Shown: positions 1 to 7,426 of the stretch, in pieces | How positions within the stretch are numbered: the stretch's first letter is position 1 | How the letters are laid out: every line of letters begins with the position of its first letter | Assembly: GCA_032353305.1 (NCBI GenBank) | Contig: JAUCNG010415466.1 | Location: 1 to 10,207 of the forward strand | Length of the DNA: 10,207 nucleotides | Direction: 5' to 3' | Source: Cephalothrix spiralis | Taxonomy: Eukaryota > Nemertea > Palaeonemertea > Archinemertea > Cephalotrichidae | The notes under the pieces: generated by a model | Database searches by the model: none | The model's input: the letters and a program-made list of their open reading frames with translations, nothing else | What the model was told of the DNA's origin: nothing | Made by a program: the position numbers and the translations under genes

Positions 1-754
1 AATTGTTGAAAAGTTGACCTTTTAGGTCGTATAATTTTTAGCGCGATAAAATAAGATTATGATTATGAAATTGTCTTTGAATCATTATGTTCATAAAAAA
101 TACACCTGCTTTAAAATTTTGAATATCAGAACTGAATTGTTCCATATTGATTATTTATTGAAAGGGCATTAATAGTGAGAAAACATCTTATATTTAATCG
201 TACAGCATTTTGGTTCGTTCTTATACTGAAACTTACAATGGTAAAAAGGCTGGAAGAGGTCTATTCTTTCTTCGACACATTTTTTTTCTCAGTCACTTCA
301 TATGAATCATATATGCGCCACTGACACTAACAATGATAAAACACCCTCCAAAGCCCCATTTTTGGTATGTTAAGATGTTTGATCTCCATTTACTTGGATT
401 AAATATTCAAGACACTTATGTATCCGACAAGACAACTCAATTTGGTGAGTCCGCTTTGGTTAAATCAAAAACTGGCAATTTTTTAGTCTTAACTTCATCA
501 AAATACAATATGACAATGATTTATTTATCACAAAACTTGCTTCTCAGAATATATAATAAAAGGCAATGCTAATCATTATTAGATCAGGGGACGACTCAAA
601 TTGTTACCACTTTGCTATCCGACAGAAATTAGTTGTAAATGGAGGAACTGTTTCCATATTTGGAAAAATAGGAAACGAAGATGAATATCACTTTCCTCAA
701 CTCCTTTTATAACTTTGCGCTCTTATCTGGTTAAATCTTTGAAGCGCAAAACAA
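1..754. other. AT-rich stretch with no recognisable gene
   Basis: No coding gene is recognisable. The longest frame runs on the plus strand from an ATG at 333 to a stop after 572 (79 codons). Its product contains no motif I know, and a frame this long is expected by chance in DNA of this composition. Apart from a small pair of opposed hexamers at 15-29 the stretch shows no repeat or structure. It reads as ordinary intergenic or intronic sequence. Confidence 0.6.
15..29. promoter_or_regulatory. Everted AGGTC-type half-sites (possible nuclear-receptor element)
   Basis: TGACCT and AGGTCG face away from each other across a 3-base TTT spacer. Nuclear receptors bind AGGTCA half-sites, and everted arrangements are known. 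Here the second half-site differs at its last base and there is no nearby gene to regulate. A five-base hairpin arising by chance is just as likely. Confidence 0.1.
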
Positions 755-786
755 TATTTAGAACATATTTCTAAATGTTCTAAATA
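755..786. repeat. Perfect 12-bp inverted repeat, 8-nt spacer
   Basis: The left arm TATTTAGAACAT (755-766) is exactly reverse-complementary to ATGTTCTAAATA (775-786), with eight bases between. This is the longest uninterrupted inverted repeat I found. The core pair AGAACA/TGTTCT also resembles steroid-receptor half-sites, but the spacing is 10 rather than the canonical 3, so I do not call a receptor element. It could be a cruciform-capable dyad, a transposon-end remnant or a hairpin in a transcript. Confidence 0.8.
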
Positions 787-799
787 CAGGTTAGATACT

Positions 800-869
800 G
801 TCTATTTGACATAGACTAAACAAAAGACTTCGGTTCTATTTCATTTAGACATAAGCTAAAAGTGTCTAA
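800..869. repeat. Two adjacent small hairpins with related stems
   Basis: GTCTAT (800-805) pairs perfectly with ATAGAC (811-816) over a 5-nt loop, and TTAGACA (845-851) pairs perfectly with TGTCTAA (863-869) over 11 nt. Both stems use the same TAGAC/GTCTA core, which suggests that the two dyads are related. Their role is unknown. Confidence 0.6.
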
Positions 870-1339
870 CCCATTGAGGCGTAGCCTATCGAACTTATTA
901 GCACGTTTATGATGTCTAAACCATATAGATAACGGCAATTACCGTCTTCGTGATATAGATCGGTCGACGAAACAAAGTATCACGGTCTATGTTCCATGGT
1001 AACGTCATTAGAACACATCTAAATGTCCAATTAAACATTTGATAATAAAAAATAAGCTCAAATTATAATTCAGGTTTCAAAATTTTCACCGACAACATTT
1101 GAAAAGTGAGGCCAAACGTTCTACGGGAAATTTTGAAAAATCTTATTCGTAGACCAACCAGTAAAAAAGGCCTTAGAAACAAAATGGCTGACAAAAAGTA
1201 TGAAGTCACCCTTCTACGTGCCCTTATCGCCTCTTGCTTACACATTTAATTAGTAACTGGTTTCCTTTCTAAGGTTATAATTGCGATAAAAAGAATCAAA
1301 ATATTTTTCTTTGAAAAAAACAACTTAATCGAAGCGCAA

Positions 1340-1355
1340 GCGAATACAAATTCGC
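1340..1355. repeat. Short perfect hairpin (6-bp stem, 4-nt loop)
   Basis: GCGAAT (1340-1345) and ATTCGC (1350-1355) are perfect reverse complements around ACAA. It is a tight hairpin with three G-C pairs. There is no T-run after it, so it is not a bacterial-type terminator, and no function is claimed. Confidence 0.6.
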
Positions 1356-1370
1356 CATTACAAACATACT

Positions 1371-1478
1371 CATTTGCAAAGCCGAGTTCCGTTTAACATC
1401 GCTAAGACGCACTGTAATTATAATGCAAATTAGCCAATTAGGATGCGGCTTTTACTGTAGTTAGTCGAATTTTGCATT
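1371..1478. promoter_or_regulatory. Possible octamer and homeodomain-type motif cluster
   Basis: A perfect ATGCAAAT octamer lies at 1423-1430, preceded by TAATTATA and followed at once by a CCAATTAG stretch (1434-1441). Relatives ATTTGCAA (about 1371) and TTTTGCAT (about 1470) lie on either side. ATGCAAAT is the classical site of POU-family factors, and TAATTA/CAATTA are homeodomain-like cores. Such AT-rich words are frequent in AT-rich DNA, so this is a weak enhancer-like hint and not a demonstrated element. Confidence 0.15.
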
Positions 1479-1995
1479 GTTAGAATAAGGAGAAATCGAT
1501 TCCTAACTAATGAGAGTTCGTAAGTATTGTAAATGATTGGGTAAAAACGAATTCATCAGATTTCTTCGAAGAGTAACAAAACCACTTTTCTGTAAGGAAA
1601 ATCCTAATCCGTGGAAAATTACAGTTTGCGCATAGTAGCGCGCTGGTGTGAATAAAAATTATTGTGTTAAAATTCCAGGTGTATTTTCTTTAGATAGATT
1701 GACCGTACACATATATAGCATGGCCTAGACATACCAAGCTAACTTAAAATAGATATTCAGCTGCTTTCAGATAGTAATATTGCGTTGAATTATCTTGTAC
1801 TATCGTATAAATAACATTTACAATGATAGCCTTACTCCGCTGAAAAGGACGGTATTAGAGCAGGAAACCAGTCAACTTATTTTCTACTTGACCGTCCTCC
1901 ATCATTGCTTAATAGAACTCCATTTTGTCTCTCACAATTGCATTGCAGCAATTCTAACTAAGCATGCCATATGATGCTTTAATATATTGTGTATT

Positions 1996-2040
1996 AACAA
2001 TGATATTCCACAAGAACTGAACAGCAATTTATTTTGATCG
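1996..2040 (+). repeat. Dispersed repeat, copy A
   Basis: The 18-mer AACAATGATATTCCACAA (1996-2013) is identical to 5266-5283. Beyond it the similarity continues with substitutions (AACAGC at 2020-2025 versus 5290-5295, then T-rich sequence ending in TCG at a matching distance). The two copies, 3.3 kb apart in the same orientation, look like diverged members of one interspersed repeat. Family and boundaries are unknown. Confidence 0.6.
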
Positions 2041-2045
2041 TTAAT

Positions 2046-2333
2046 TGATCCATTCTTAGTGTAATTATTATTCAAATATAAAAATACTTATGGATAAAAA
2101 TATATCGTTACAGCCGATTAAAAAAATGTGTTACATGGGTTGAGGTTGACCAATTGAACCTGATTGAACGATCCTTTAAATTAGGAGGAGGTCGCAATGG
2201 AAAATTAAAGTAAATCGTTAACTATACTAGTCATTATGAGACTTATGAATATATAAATGAACCTTTGTTTCAATCGCATAATTATGAGTTCCGTTCTCGT
2301 TATAACATATTGGGCTAGATTAAAGATTAAAAG
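2046..2333. other. AT-rich non-coding stretch
   Basis: Nothing recognisable is present. Short frames on both strands overlap each other and the hairpin just downstream, which is the pattern expected of non-coding sequence. Confidence 0.5.
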
Positions 2334-2395
2334 TTGCGCAATTCCGCGTAAGTTCATTACGCTAATTGCGCAAAGTCTACGCAACAACTGCGCAA
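2334..2395. repeat. Strong near-perfect hairpin followed by a third TGCGCAA copy
   Basis: TTGCGCAATT (2334-2343) pairs with AATTGCGCAA (2364-2373), and GCGTAA (2346-2351) pairs with TTACGC (2357-2362). This gives 16 pairs interrupted only by a CC/T internal loop, closed by a 5-nt loop (GTTCA). The arms are much richer in G+C than their surroundings. TGCGCAA recurs once more at 2389-2395, and TTGCGCAA is itself a palindrome. The stem is shorter than a typical microRNA precursor, so a cruciform-forming element, a small mobile-element remnant or a structural RNA segment are all open. There is no coding context. Confidence 0.75.
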
Positions 2396-2399
2396 CAAT

Positions 2400-3150
2400 A
2401 CAATATTCAAGTCTGAATATCGGACATTGTTCTAATTGAATTGGTTAGCAGAATACACCCTACAAGATACCACAATGGTTTGAGCAAAGTGCCAAGCTGC
2501 CAACCCGAGACTGCGTCTTTACAGCAACTTGGGTACCGGGTAGCCTACGGAGTCAGACGTTATTGAAAATAAAAAATATTTTGTCGAGCGACAGAGGCGC
2601 ACCGCAGAAAATATTCAAAATTTGCTCAAATTTGTGACATTTTACAGGTTAAATATATATTTTAGGCTTTTTTATGGTCAAAATGTATGGTCCGACAATG
2701 GCAGCAATTCATAAAAACAACTATTTGCGAAAGTATAATTTATATAAGAATCGTTTTTACATGATGAGTAAAAGTTTCAGCATGATAAAGTAATAGCTTA
2801 AGTTTGAAGGAAATAAAAATAAAAAATTAATGAGAAATTACAATGTTTGTTGAATGTTTAGCTGTTTGTACGCATTGTTGGACTTAGTTTTGTTACCAGT
2901 GGATTGGTTTTTAAATTTATATAAAGGAATCAAATTGAAAAGTATCGTTTTTAGTTAGCTATGATGAACAACAGGTAAAAGCCTGTATACATCGAAATAA
3001 TTTTGTTTACATAACAATATAAATAAAATGTGTTGAATCGTGTACCCGGTATGAAGATTGTGTACAGGTGTTTCTCTACTATACATAATTTTAGCAAAAT
3101 ATTCAATCAAAATGGTCTAATTAGCCATTTTTGACTAGTGATCACAGTCC
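2400..3150. other. Non-coding stretch, nothing recognised
   Basis: No gene, RNA or clear repeat is visible. A slightly GC-richer patch lies around 2500-2620, including GGGTACCGGG and a TCGAGCGA dyad, but it has no long open frame. The rest is AT-rich sequence without structure that I can support. Confidence 0.5.
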
Positions 3151-3155
3151 CTATT

Positions 3156-3180
3156 TATAGGCAACTGAAGGTTACCTATA
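3156..3180. repeat. 10-bp hairpin with one mismatch
   Basis: TATAGGCAAC (3156-3165) and GTTACCTATA (3171-3180) pair over nine of ten positions around a 5-nt loop. CCTATA recurs at 3195, so alternative pairings exist. Origin unknown. Confidence 0.55.
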
Positions 3181-3345
3181 GACAGGAATCCTTGCCCTAT
3201 AGATACGGCCTTTAATATAATCCTATACATTATTAATTCTTTCAAAAAAACAAGACAATTGGAGATTGACAGCTAAATCAAGTAATGTAACTGATCATAA
3301 TCATTAATGGTTAATTATTCACAATTGATTATGTAAAATGCCTAC

Positions 3346-3567
3346 CTTCAAGATGCCATAAATATGATACAAATCCGGTACAACTGTTCCACGCATTGCA
3401 AGATTTATGAATGATTCGTTTCTTACAAATTCTATGACATTTATCATTTTCACACCCCGGTTTTCCCGTTTAGTAAACAATACCCAAATACGGCCGAATG
3501 GCATGTAAGGACCCTTGTATTGGAGATATGTTTGACATGGGTTTACTTTTACAGATAAAAAAAGAGT
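3346..3567 (-). CDS. Candidate internal exon of an unknown protein (speculative)
   Basis: On the minus strand a 74-codon open segment runs from 3567 to 3346. It is preceded by a pyrimidine-rich run ending in CTCAG (AG at 3569-3568) and followed by AAG|GTAGG at 3346/3345, good matches to a 3' acceptor and a 5' donor. Both junctions fall between codons (phase 0-0), and the frame stops only eight codons past the donor. The product has a mixed, protein-like composition, for example PFGRIWVLFTKRENRGVKM near the middle and MRGTVVPDLYHIYG near the end. I see no signal peptide, membrane segment or catalytic motif, and I do not recognise the family. An open frame of this length can arise by chance here, so the case rests on its coincidence with the splice-like signals. 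Confidence 0.22.
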
Positions 3568-3789
3568 CTGAGACATAGAGAGAGATAAAGATCTTCAGTG
3601 TTTTAAGGCTGTACGTCATGGTTAAAATCAATGAACTCCGCCTAAACAAGGGAAAAAAGTGACAGGGCCCAGTCATAAGACTCTACGTCATAACGAAACT
3701 AGGCGTCATTTCAAACTGAATTGAGCATGAATGACAATGGTACGGTGGGTGGAACGTATTGAGTAAAGACAAGCGTAAACAACAACATC

Positions 3790-4035
3790 TAAAAATAGCT
3801 TTTTAAGTACTAAAAATAGATATTAGAAGGATAAAAATAAACTAAAATGATAAAAATAGACATTTAAGTACTAATAATATACCAAAGGGTTCAAAATATA
3901 TGTTTCTGGTGGTAAAAAGTGAAGTTTAAAATAGATTTCTGGGATAGTTCACACAGTTATAATGATCTAAATGGTAAAAGGCAGGCTTAAAATAGAATTC
4001 TTGGATATTATGTCGCACTTTTAAATTTTAACACC
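3790..4035 (+). repeat. Degenerate 61-62 bp tandem array, about four units
   Basis: Units begin with TAAAA at 3790, 3851, 3913 and 3975, giving spacings of 61, 62 and 62. Units 1 and 2 share TAAAAATAG and TTTAAGTACTAA (3802-3813, 3863-3874). Units 3 and 4 share TAAAA, TTAAAATAGA and a TTCTNGGATA stretch. Units 2 and 3 are only weakly alike, so the array is old or was built in two steps. Inside unit 1, TAAAAATA also recurs at 3790, 3811, 3832 and 3851, a 19-21 bp sub-period. It resembles decayed satellite or minisatellite DNA and leads into the T-tract block at 4101. Confidence 0.55.
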
Positions 4036-4100
4036 GAAAACCTATTTTAAAGATATATTTTTATCTTGAGCCGATCGAAGCGAGGCCATAATTGTGACTC

Positions 4101-4200
4101 TTTTATCTTTTTTTAACAATTTTCATCAAATTTTATGAGAATCAATTTGATTTTAGGTGATTTTAGGAGAAATTGTCATATTTTATGAGATTTTTGGAGA
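4101..4200 (+). repeat. T-tracts phased at ten bases (likely curved DNA)
   Basis: Runs of three to five T begin at 4101, 4111, 4120, 4131, 4151, 4161, 4181 and 4191, and a TTT falls at 4146. Within the block, decamers such as TTTTATGAGA (4131, 4181) and TTTTAGGTGA / TTTTAGGAGA / TTTTTGGAGA (4151, 4161, 4191) repeat in register. A/T tracts repeated with the helical period are known to bend DNA, so a curved segment is predicted. Whether this is a nucleosome-positioning, matrix-attachment or purely satellite-derived feature cannot be read from sequence alone. Confidence 0.6.
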
Positions 4201-4210
4201 AATTATTTAT

Positions 4211-5260
4211 TTATTGTATGATATCCTTAAATTTTATGAAAACTATGAGGCGTGTTTGATACATGTACTTCATTTGCTAGAAAGATTTTAATTCAAATAT
4301 TTTATAAAACAATATGATAAACGATTGATATATTTAATTCATTTATCACTAAAGAAGTAAGATTTAAAAATTACATCTCTTTTATAGGAAAGGCAGCTTA
4401 TTCTTATCAATTTATCGATAATTAAGATCAATTTCAAAAATGAAATGAAACGATAAGACTAATTTTTAAATTCATTTTTGTGTGTGCTATATATTTGTAA
4501 AACAAAATTGCAAAGGAATGCAGTGGGGTTGTCCCCCCGATCACACAATGTATTTTATTGAAATAAAGCATAAGCTCCCTGATGCCCCAAATGAATTACG
4601 TTACAAAAAATCAAAGTTAATTACATAAAAGGGACTGCAAATCAATGGGAAAAAGTTTTCAGCCCTGACAGGTAATATTATATAAAATAATAATATTCTA
4701 TGGCCAACTAATTATGATTTAATACATTAGAGGCAATCTGAGGCATCTGATACAAATGGAAAATCAAAGGGGTATTATTCTGTAAAACTATTATCAACCA
4801 ATGTTTCATAAATGAGAGCAATGATAAATAGATTGTTGAATAAAAATCAGGAAAAATCAACAATGGGCGTCATGTGTTAGCCGACAGAACAGTGAGCGAA
4901 AATTTGATGTAAATGTTAATCGTGGTTTTATTGAGATTATCATTGAAAACGCCACATTTATCCTCGTAAATGTAGGTTTTGTCACGGTTTATAATATCCC
5001 CACTCAACACAAACAAAACCAAATTAAAGTAGAAAGAATTATTCGGGGCACAATTCAAATTTCCCATCACTAACAAATGCGATATCATGTCGGATCTATT
5101 GATTTTAGACTCTGGAATAAATTGTTGCGATAAAACGTTTTTACCTAATTCGCAATTTGTGAAGCGCAAAAGCCTTTAACTAAGGATGCGCAATATATTT
5201 TCAGTGACTTAAAACTATACATAAACACTCAAATCTTTTGAAAAAGACTACTTTATTATA
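4211..5260. other. AT-rich stretch with no recognised gene
   Basis: The window's longest open segment lies here: about 100 codons on the minus strand, ending at 4870. It starts from TTG rather than ATG, has no recognisable domain, and about one such frame is expected by chance in 10 kb of this composition. Minor structures are a TTATCGATAA palindrome (4412-4421) and GGGG/CCCC arms flanking TTGT near 4525-4536. Nothing else is supported. Confidence 0.5.
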
Positions 5261-5265
5261 CTATA

Positions 5266-5310
5266 AACAATGATATTCCACAATAATTTAACAGCTTTCA
5301 ATCTTATTTC
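5266..5310 (+). repeat. Dispersed repeat, copy B
   Basis: This is the second copy of the repeat at 1996-2040. It has the identical 18-mer at 5266-5283, an AACAGC match seven bases on, and T-rich sequence ending in TTTCG. It overlaps the end of an 83-codon minus-strand frame (5539-5288) that has no recognisable motif. Confidence 0.6.
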
Positions 5311-5469
5311 GATAAGTTATATTAGTTATTTGTGTATTCAAACGCGTGAAAAATTTATGTTTCAAACTATCCATAAACTTAGCAGCACTTGTATCTGATA
5401 CTTGGCTCAATAAATTAAGTATTTTCTTAACCCCTATCATTTGACTGTATATTATACGGTGTCTTTTCA

Positions 5470-5478
5470 GTCGGCCAC
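5470..5478. repeat. GTCGGCCAC motif, copy 1
   Basis: This is an exact 9-mer shared with 5634-5642 and 8373-8381. Its complement reads GTGGCCGAC, which resembles the A-box region of serine or leucine tRNA genes (TGGCCGA). Here the complementary strand continues GTGGCCGACTG, the closest A-box match of the three. No convincing B-box follows at the expected distance. Confidence 0.5.
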
Positions 5479-5624
5479 GCAAACGTAAAGCAGCGGAATA
5501 AATAGTTTTGTTGGCTATGGAGTTAGCTAATATAATCACTGAGTTTATACTTCTCTAGATAACGAAAGGTATTTTCTGTAGGGGCTTTAATAAGGCCAAG
5601 GAAACTCGTACTTTAACATACTAC

Positions 5625-5642
5625 GTCGATACGGTCGGCCAC
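5625..5642. repeat. Dispersed GC-rich 18-mer, copy 2 of the motif
   Basis: GTCGATACGGTCGGCCAC differs from the copy at 8364-8381 at one position. Seven of the core nine bases are G or C in an AT-rich setting, so recurrence by chance is unlikely. It may be the end of a decayed interspersed element or a shared protein-binding site. Confidence 0.6.
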
Positions 5643-5783
5643 TGAAATGCAAGTCAAGGTTTAAGTACTAAAGTATCCTAAGACTTTTATGGAGGGATTT
5701 CGACCCCTCTAGTGATATGTTACAATCATCCGAACCAACTTGAAGTTTAGTACCCTCCGGACATACAACCAAATTCTATCAAC

Positions 5784-5798
5784 CAGACATTATGTCTG
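5784..5798. repeat. 15-bp palindrome CAGACAT-T-ATGTCTG
   Basis: The arms CAGACAT (5784-5790) and ATGTCTG (5792-5798) are perfect reverse complements around a single T. CAGAC/GTCTG is the Smad-type core, but an isolated palindrome is not enough for a call. Confidence 0.6.
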
Positions 5799-6321
5799 TA
5801 TTTCAAAACGGTTTTCTACAAATTCATTGTTATTTTGTCTTATCTTATCAATCCGATGTAAATTCAAATTTCTAAGATGCCTTTAATCTGTCAGAAAATC
5901 CCAGAAATCATCTTAAATTCTAATATCAAATTGATGAAATCCTGATAATACGTAATTCCCCAGCTGAAAGCATTCACATGAATCCTAAGCACAGAAAATG
6001 CTATAAATACGGCCAGATTTTCCTAATGGCCAGAAACAATAGAGAATATGAGGAATGGAAACGATCAACAATGTTAAATTGAATGGTCCGACAACAAGTG
6101 AATGATTACTCAATAGCTAATATCTAAGATTTTAATATCAGGAACTTGGAGTGCAGAACGATGAAATTACTATTTAGCCATGAATTTGAGTACGAATTAG
6201 ATAAGATTTAAGATTTATAGTTAAATCGAAGACACCTGCTTACATTTATATAGTAAAAATATTTACCTGATTACTGAGTAAATTCATTGATAAAGTTTAG
6301 TAAAAAAATTAAAATTAAAAA
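5799..6321. other. Non-coding stretch, nothing recognised
   Basis: No gene or repeat is visible. A TATAAATA at about 6003-6010 would fit a TATA box, but no gene follows it, and such words are common in AT-rich DNA. Confidence 0.5.
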
Positions 6322-6390
6322 GGTCTCGACCAGGGTTCGAACCCAGGACATTAGGAAAGCGGAGGCGCACATTTATGATTAAGCTGTAAA
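6322..6390 (-). repeat. tRNA-derived SINE-like or tRNA pseudogene remnant
   Basis: Read on the minus strand, the segment ends with a tRNA-like T-arm: GGGTTCGAACCC, a full match to the Pol III B-box GGTTCGANNCC, then CCTGGTCGAGACC and at once a TTTTT run (6321 downwards), as in a Pol III terminator. Upstream, a degenerate D-arm/A-box (CAGCTTAATC, then GTGCGCC) lies at a plausible distance. The 3' strand CGAGACC has no complementary GGTCTCG at the 5' end and the anticodon arm does not fold, so this is not a functional tRNA. A SINE head or a decayed tRNA copy is the best reading. GGGTTCGAACCC is self-complementary, so strand is judged from the T-run and the A-box side. Confidence 0.6.
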
Positions 6391-6429
6391 GTACTATTTG
6401 AAAAATTGCCACTTTTGTTATTGTCGGAG

Positions 6430-6469
6430 GCTTATATCAATTAATTTTTGCTTATATCAATTTTCATTC
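6430..6469 (+). repeat. 20-bp tandem duplication, partly decayed
   Basis: GCTTATATCAATT occurs at 6430-6442 and again at 6450-6462, a period of 20. The second half of the unit differs (AATTTTT versus TTCATTC). It lies just beyond the tRNA-like remnant. Confidence 0.65.
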
Positions 6470-6590
6470 CATCCGCATACCTACTTAGTATTTAGGCAAT
6501 ACTATTAAATGACTTTTTCTAGCACAATTATAGCAATTGAAGGCAATATAGTTGTAAGCAACTAGGCCAAAGGATATAAAAAATGAAATA

Positions 6591-6628
6591 CAGTGAGTCT
6601 AATATTTTTCAGTGAGTCTAATATTTTT
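6591..6628 (+). repeat. Perfect 19-bp tandem duplication
   Basis: CAGTGAGTCTAATATTTTT is repeated twice without change (6591-6609, 6610-6628), followed by extra T residues. Perfect identity suggests a recent duplication, probably by replication slippage. Confidence 0.9.
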
Positions 6629-6639
6629 TTTTTGATATT

Positions 6640-7020
6640 GTGAGAAACAAACATTATTTGTTCATGGGTTTTTCAAGATATATTATTTGATTCTGCTAAT
6701 TACGCAAAAACGTAGTGTCTACGCGGTCGGCTGCGAATAAGCTATTGAGTAATTTTAACCAGGAAGACAAAGGGATCACATGCAAAAGATGGTAAAAGAA
6801 AGGAACTAAAAGAGCTAATCTATTCATGCAACAATAAAGACATTGAAAGTGACATTTGGAAAGGAATACATCTAGAAAAGAAACCAAATCTACTATAAGA
6901 CATCGATTACTACCCTTACTGACCTAGTTTAATGTTTAATCAATCTAAAGCAGAAATGTTGTTTTGCTTGAAATCTGAAAAAACAAAGTCGTAAGATAAA
7001 GTAAAATCAATGACGATCAA
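6640..7020. other. Non-coding stretch, nothing recognised
   Basis: A 63-codon minus-strand frame (6887-6696) is rich in Leu, Phe and Cys, as AT-rich non-coding frames often are, and carries no known motif. GCGGTCGGCTGC at 6723-6734 is a distant relative of the GTCGGCCAC motif. Nothing else is seen. Confidence 0.5.
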
Positions 7021-7021
7021 T

Positions 7022-7115
7022 GAGTGATAGTATTTTTACCCAATCACTAAATCAAATTAAGAAAAATCGAAATAATACAACTTTTCTCAATGAAACCCTA
7101 TTTTTACTATCACTC
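7022..7115. repeat. 11-bp perfect inverted repeat, 72-nt spacer
   Basis: GAGTGATAGTA (7022-7032) and TACTATCACTC (7105-7115) are exact reverse complements. The 94-bp span is the size of a very small inverted-repeat transposable element, but I could not see matching direct duplications outside the arms. The pair could also be chance. Confidence 0.5.
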
Positions 7116-7426
7116 TTACCAGGTTTTACACAATGAAAAACCATTGAATCACAAAAATTATAGATTGATTGAATTTATTTCGTATTTGTTAACCGATCCC
7201 CATTTTATATTGTTCATCATTGAGTATTTGTGTTTGAACTTGCAATTCATTATGTCGTTGTAGTTTCTTATAGCCATGAAATCCTATTTCATCAACGCAC
7301 TTAGCGATCAGTCATACTACAATGAGTATAAGAGCAACAGTCCCCAATTAATTGTTGCGCTATAATTCTGCATCCCGATCCGCGTGAGTCTTATCCTAGA
7401 ATCCCAATCTTGTTATTTAGGTATCA
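7116..7426. other. Non-coding stretch
   Basis: No gene is visible. A weak GCAACA/TGTTGC pair around an AATTAATT core lies near 7333-7360. Nothing else is supported. Confidence 0.4.

Larger units (their letters stand above)
755..1034. repeat. Dyad-rich block bounded by a diverged direct repeat
   Basis: The element TTAGAACA-CTAAATGT-C is present at 758-780 and again, diverged and two bases shorter, at 1008-1027, giving direct repeats about 250 bp apart. Between them lie several inverted repeats (800-816, 845-869, GTGATA/TATCAC around 950-982) and six copies of GTCTA or its complement TAGAC, at about 800, 812, 847, 864, 914 and 985. The layout could be a short non-autonomous mobile element remnant with internal dyads, or a cluster of binding sites. 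The pentamer contains the GTCT Smad box, which is too short to identify alone. No target-site duplication could be defined. Confidence 0.35.
1046..1990. other. Non-coding stretch, no recognisable gene
   Basis: No gene is visible on either strand. A 60-codon minus-strand frame near 1245-1063 has no recognisable motif. The stretch contains a small hairpin at 1340-1355 and an octamer-like cluster at 1371-1478, described separately. Otherwise nothing stands out. Confidence 0.6.

Noticed and set aside
333-572. 79-codon plus-strand ATG frame
   Set aside because: No motif is recognised, no promoter or splice context is visible, and the length is within chance expectation.
3885-3895. GGGTTCAAAA as a second B-box
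   Set aside because: It lacks the invariant CC end and sits inside the tandem array, with no A-box or T-run.
4412-4421. TTATCGATAA, similar to the TATCGATA promoter element known from flies
   Set aside because: It is a single copy with no transcription start or gene beside it, and the host lineage is unknown.
4870-5169. Longest open frame, minus strand, 99 codons
   Set aside because: It starts at TTG and has no recognised domain. A faint resemblance of LLVMGNLNCAP to the GDFN motif of LINE endonucleases lacks the Asp and any neighbouring motif. About one frame of this length is expected by chance at this base composition.
5288-5539. 83-codon minus-strand frame, basic and Leu-rich
   Set aside because: It overlaps a dispersed repeat and a GC-rich repeated motif, and shows no helix-turn-helix, zinc-finger or transposase residues that I could place.
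6003-6010. TATAAATA as a TATA box
   Set aside because: Such words are frequent in AT-rich DNA, and no gene or other core promoter element follows.
6696-6887. 63-codon minus-strand Leu/Phe/Cys-rich frame
   Set aside because: The composition is typical of AT-rich non-coding frames; the cysteines are not spaced as in a known zinc-binding motif.
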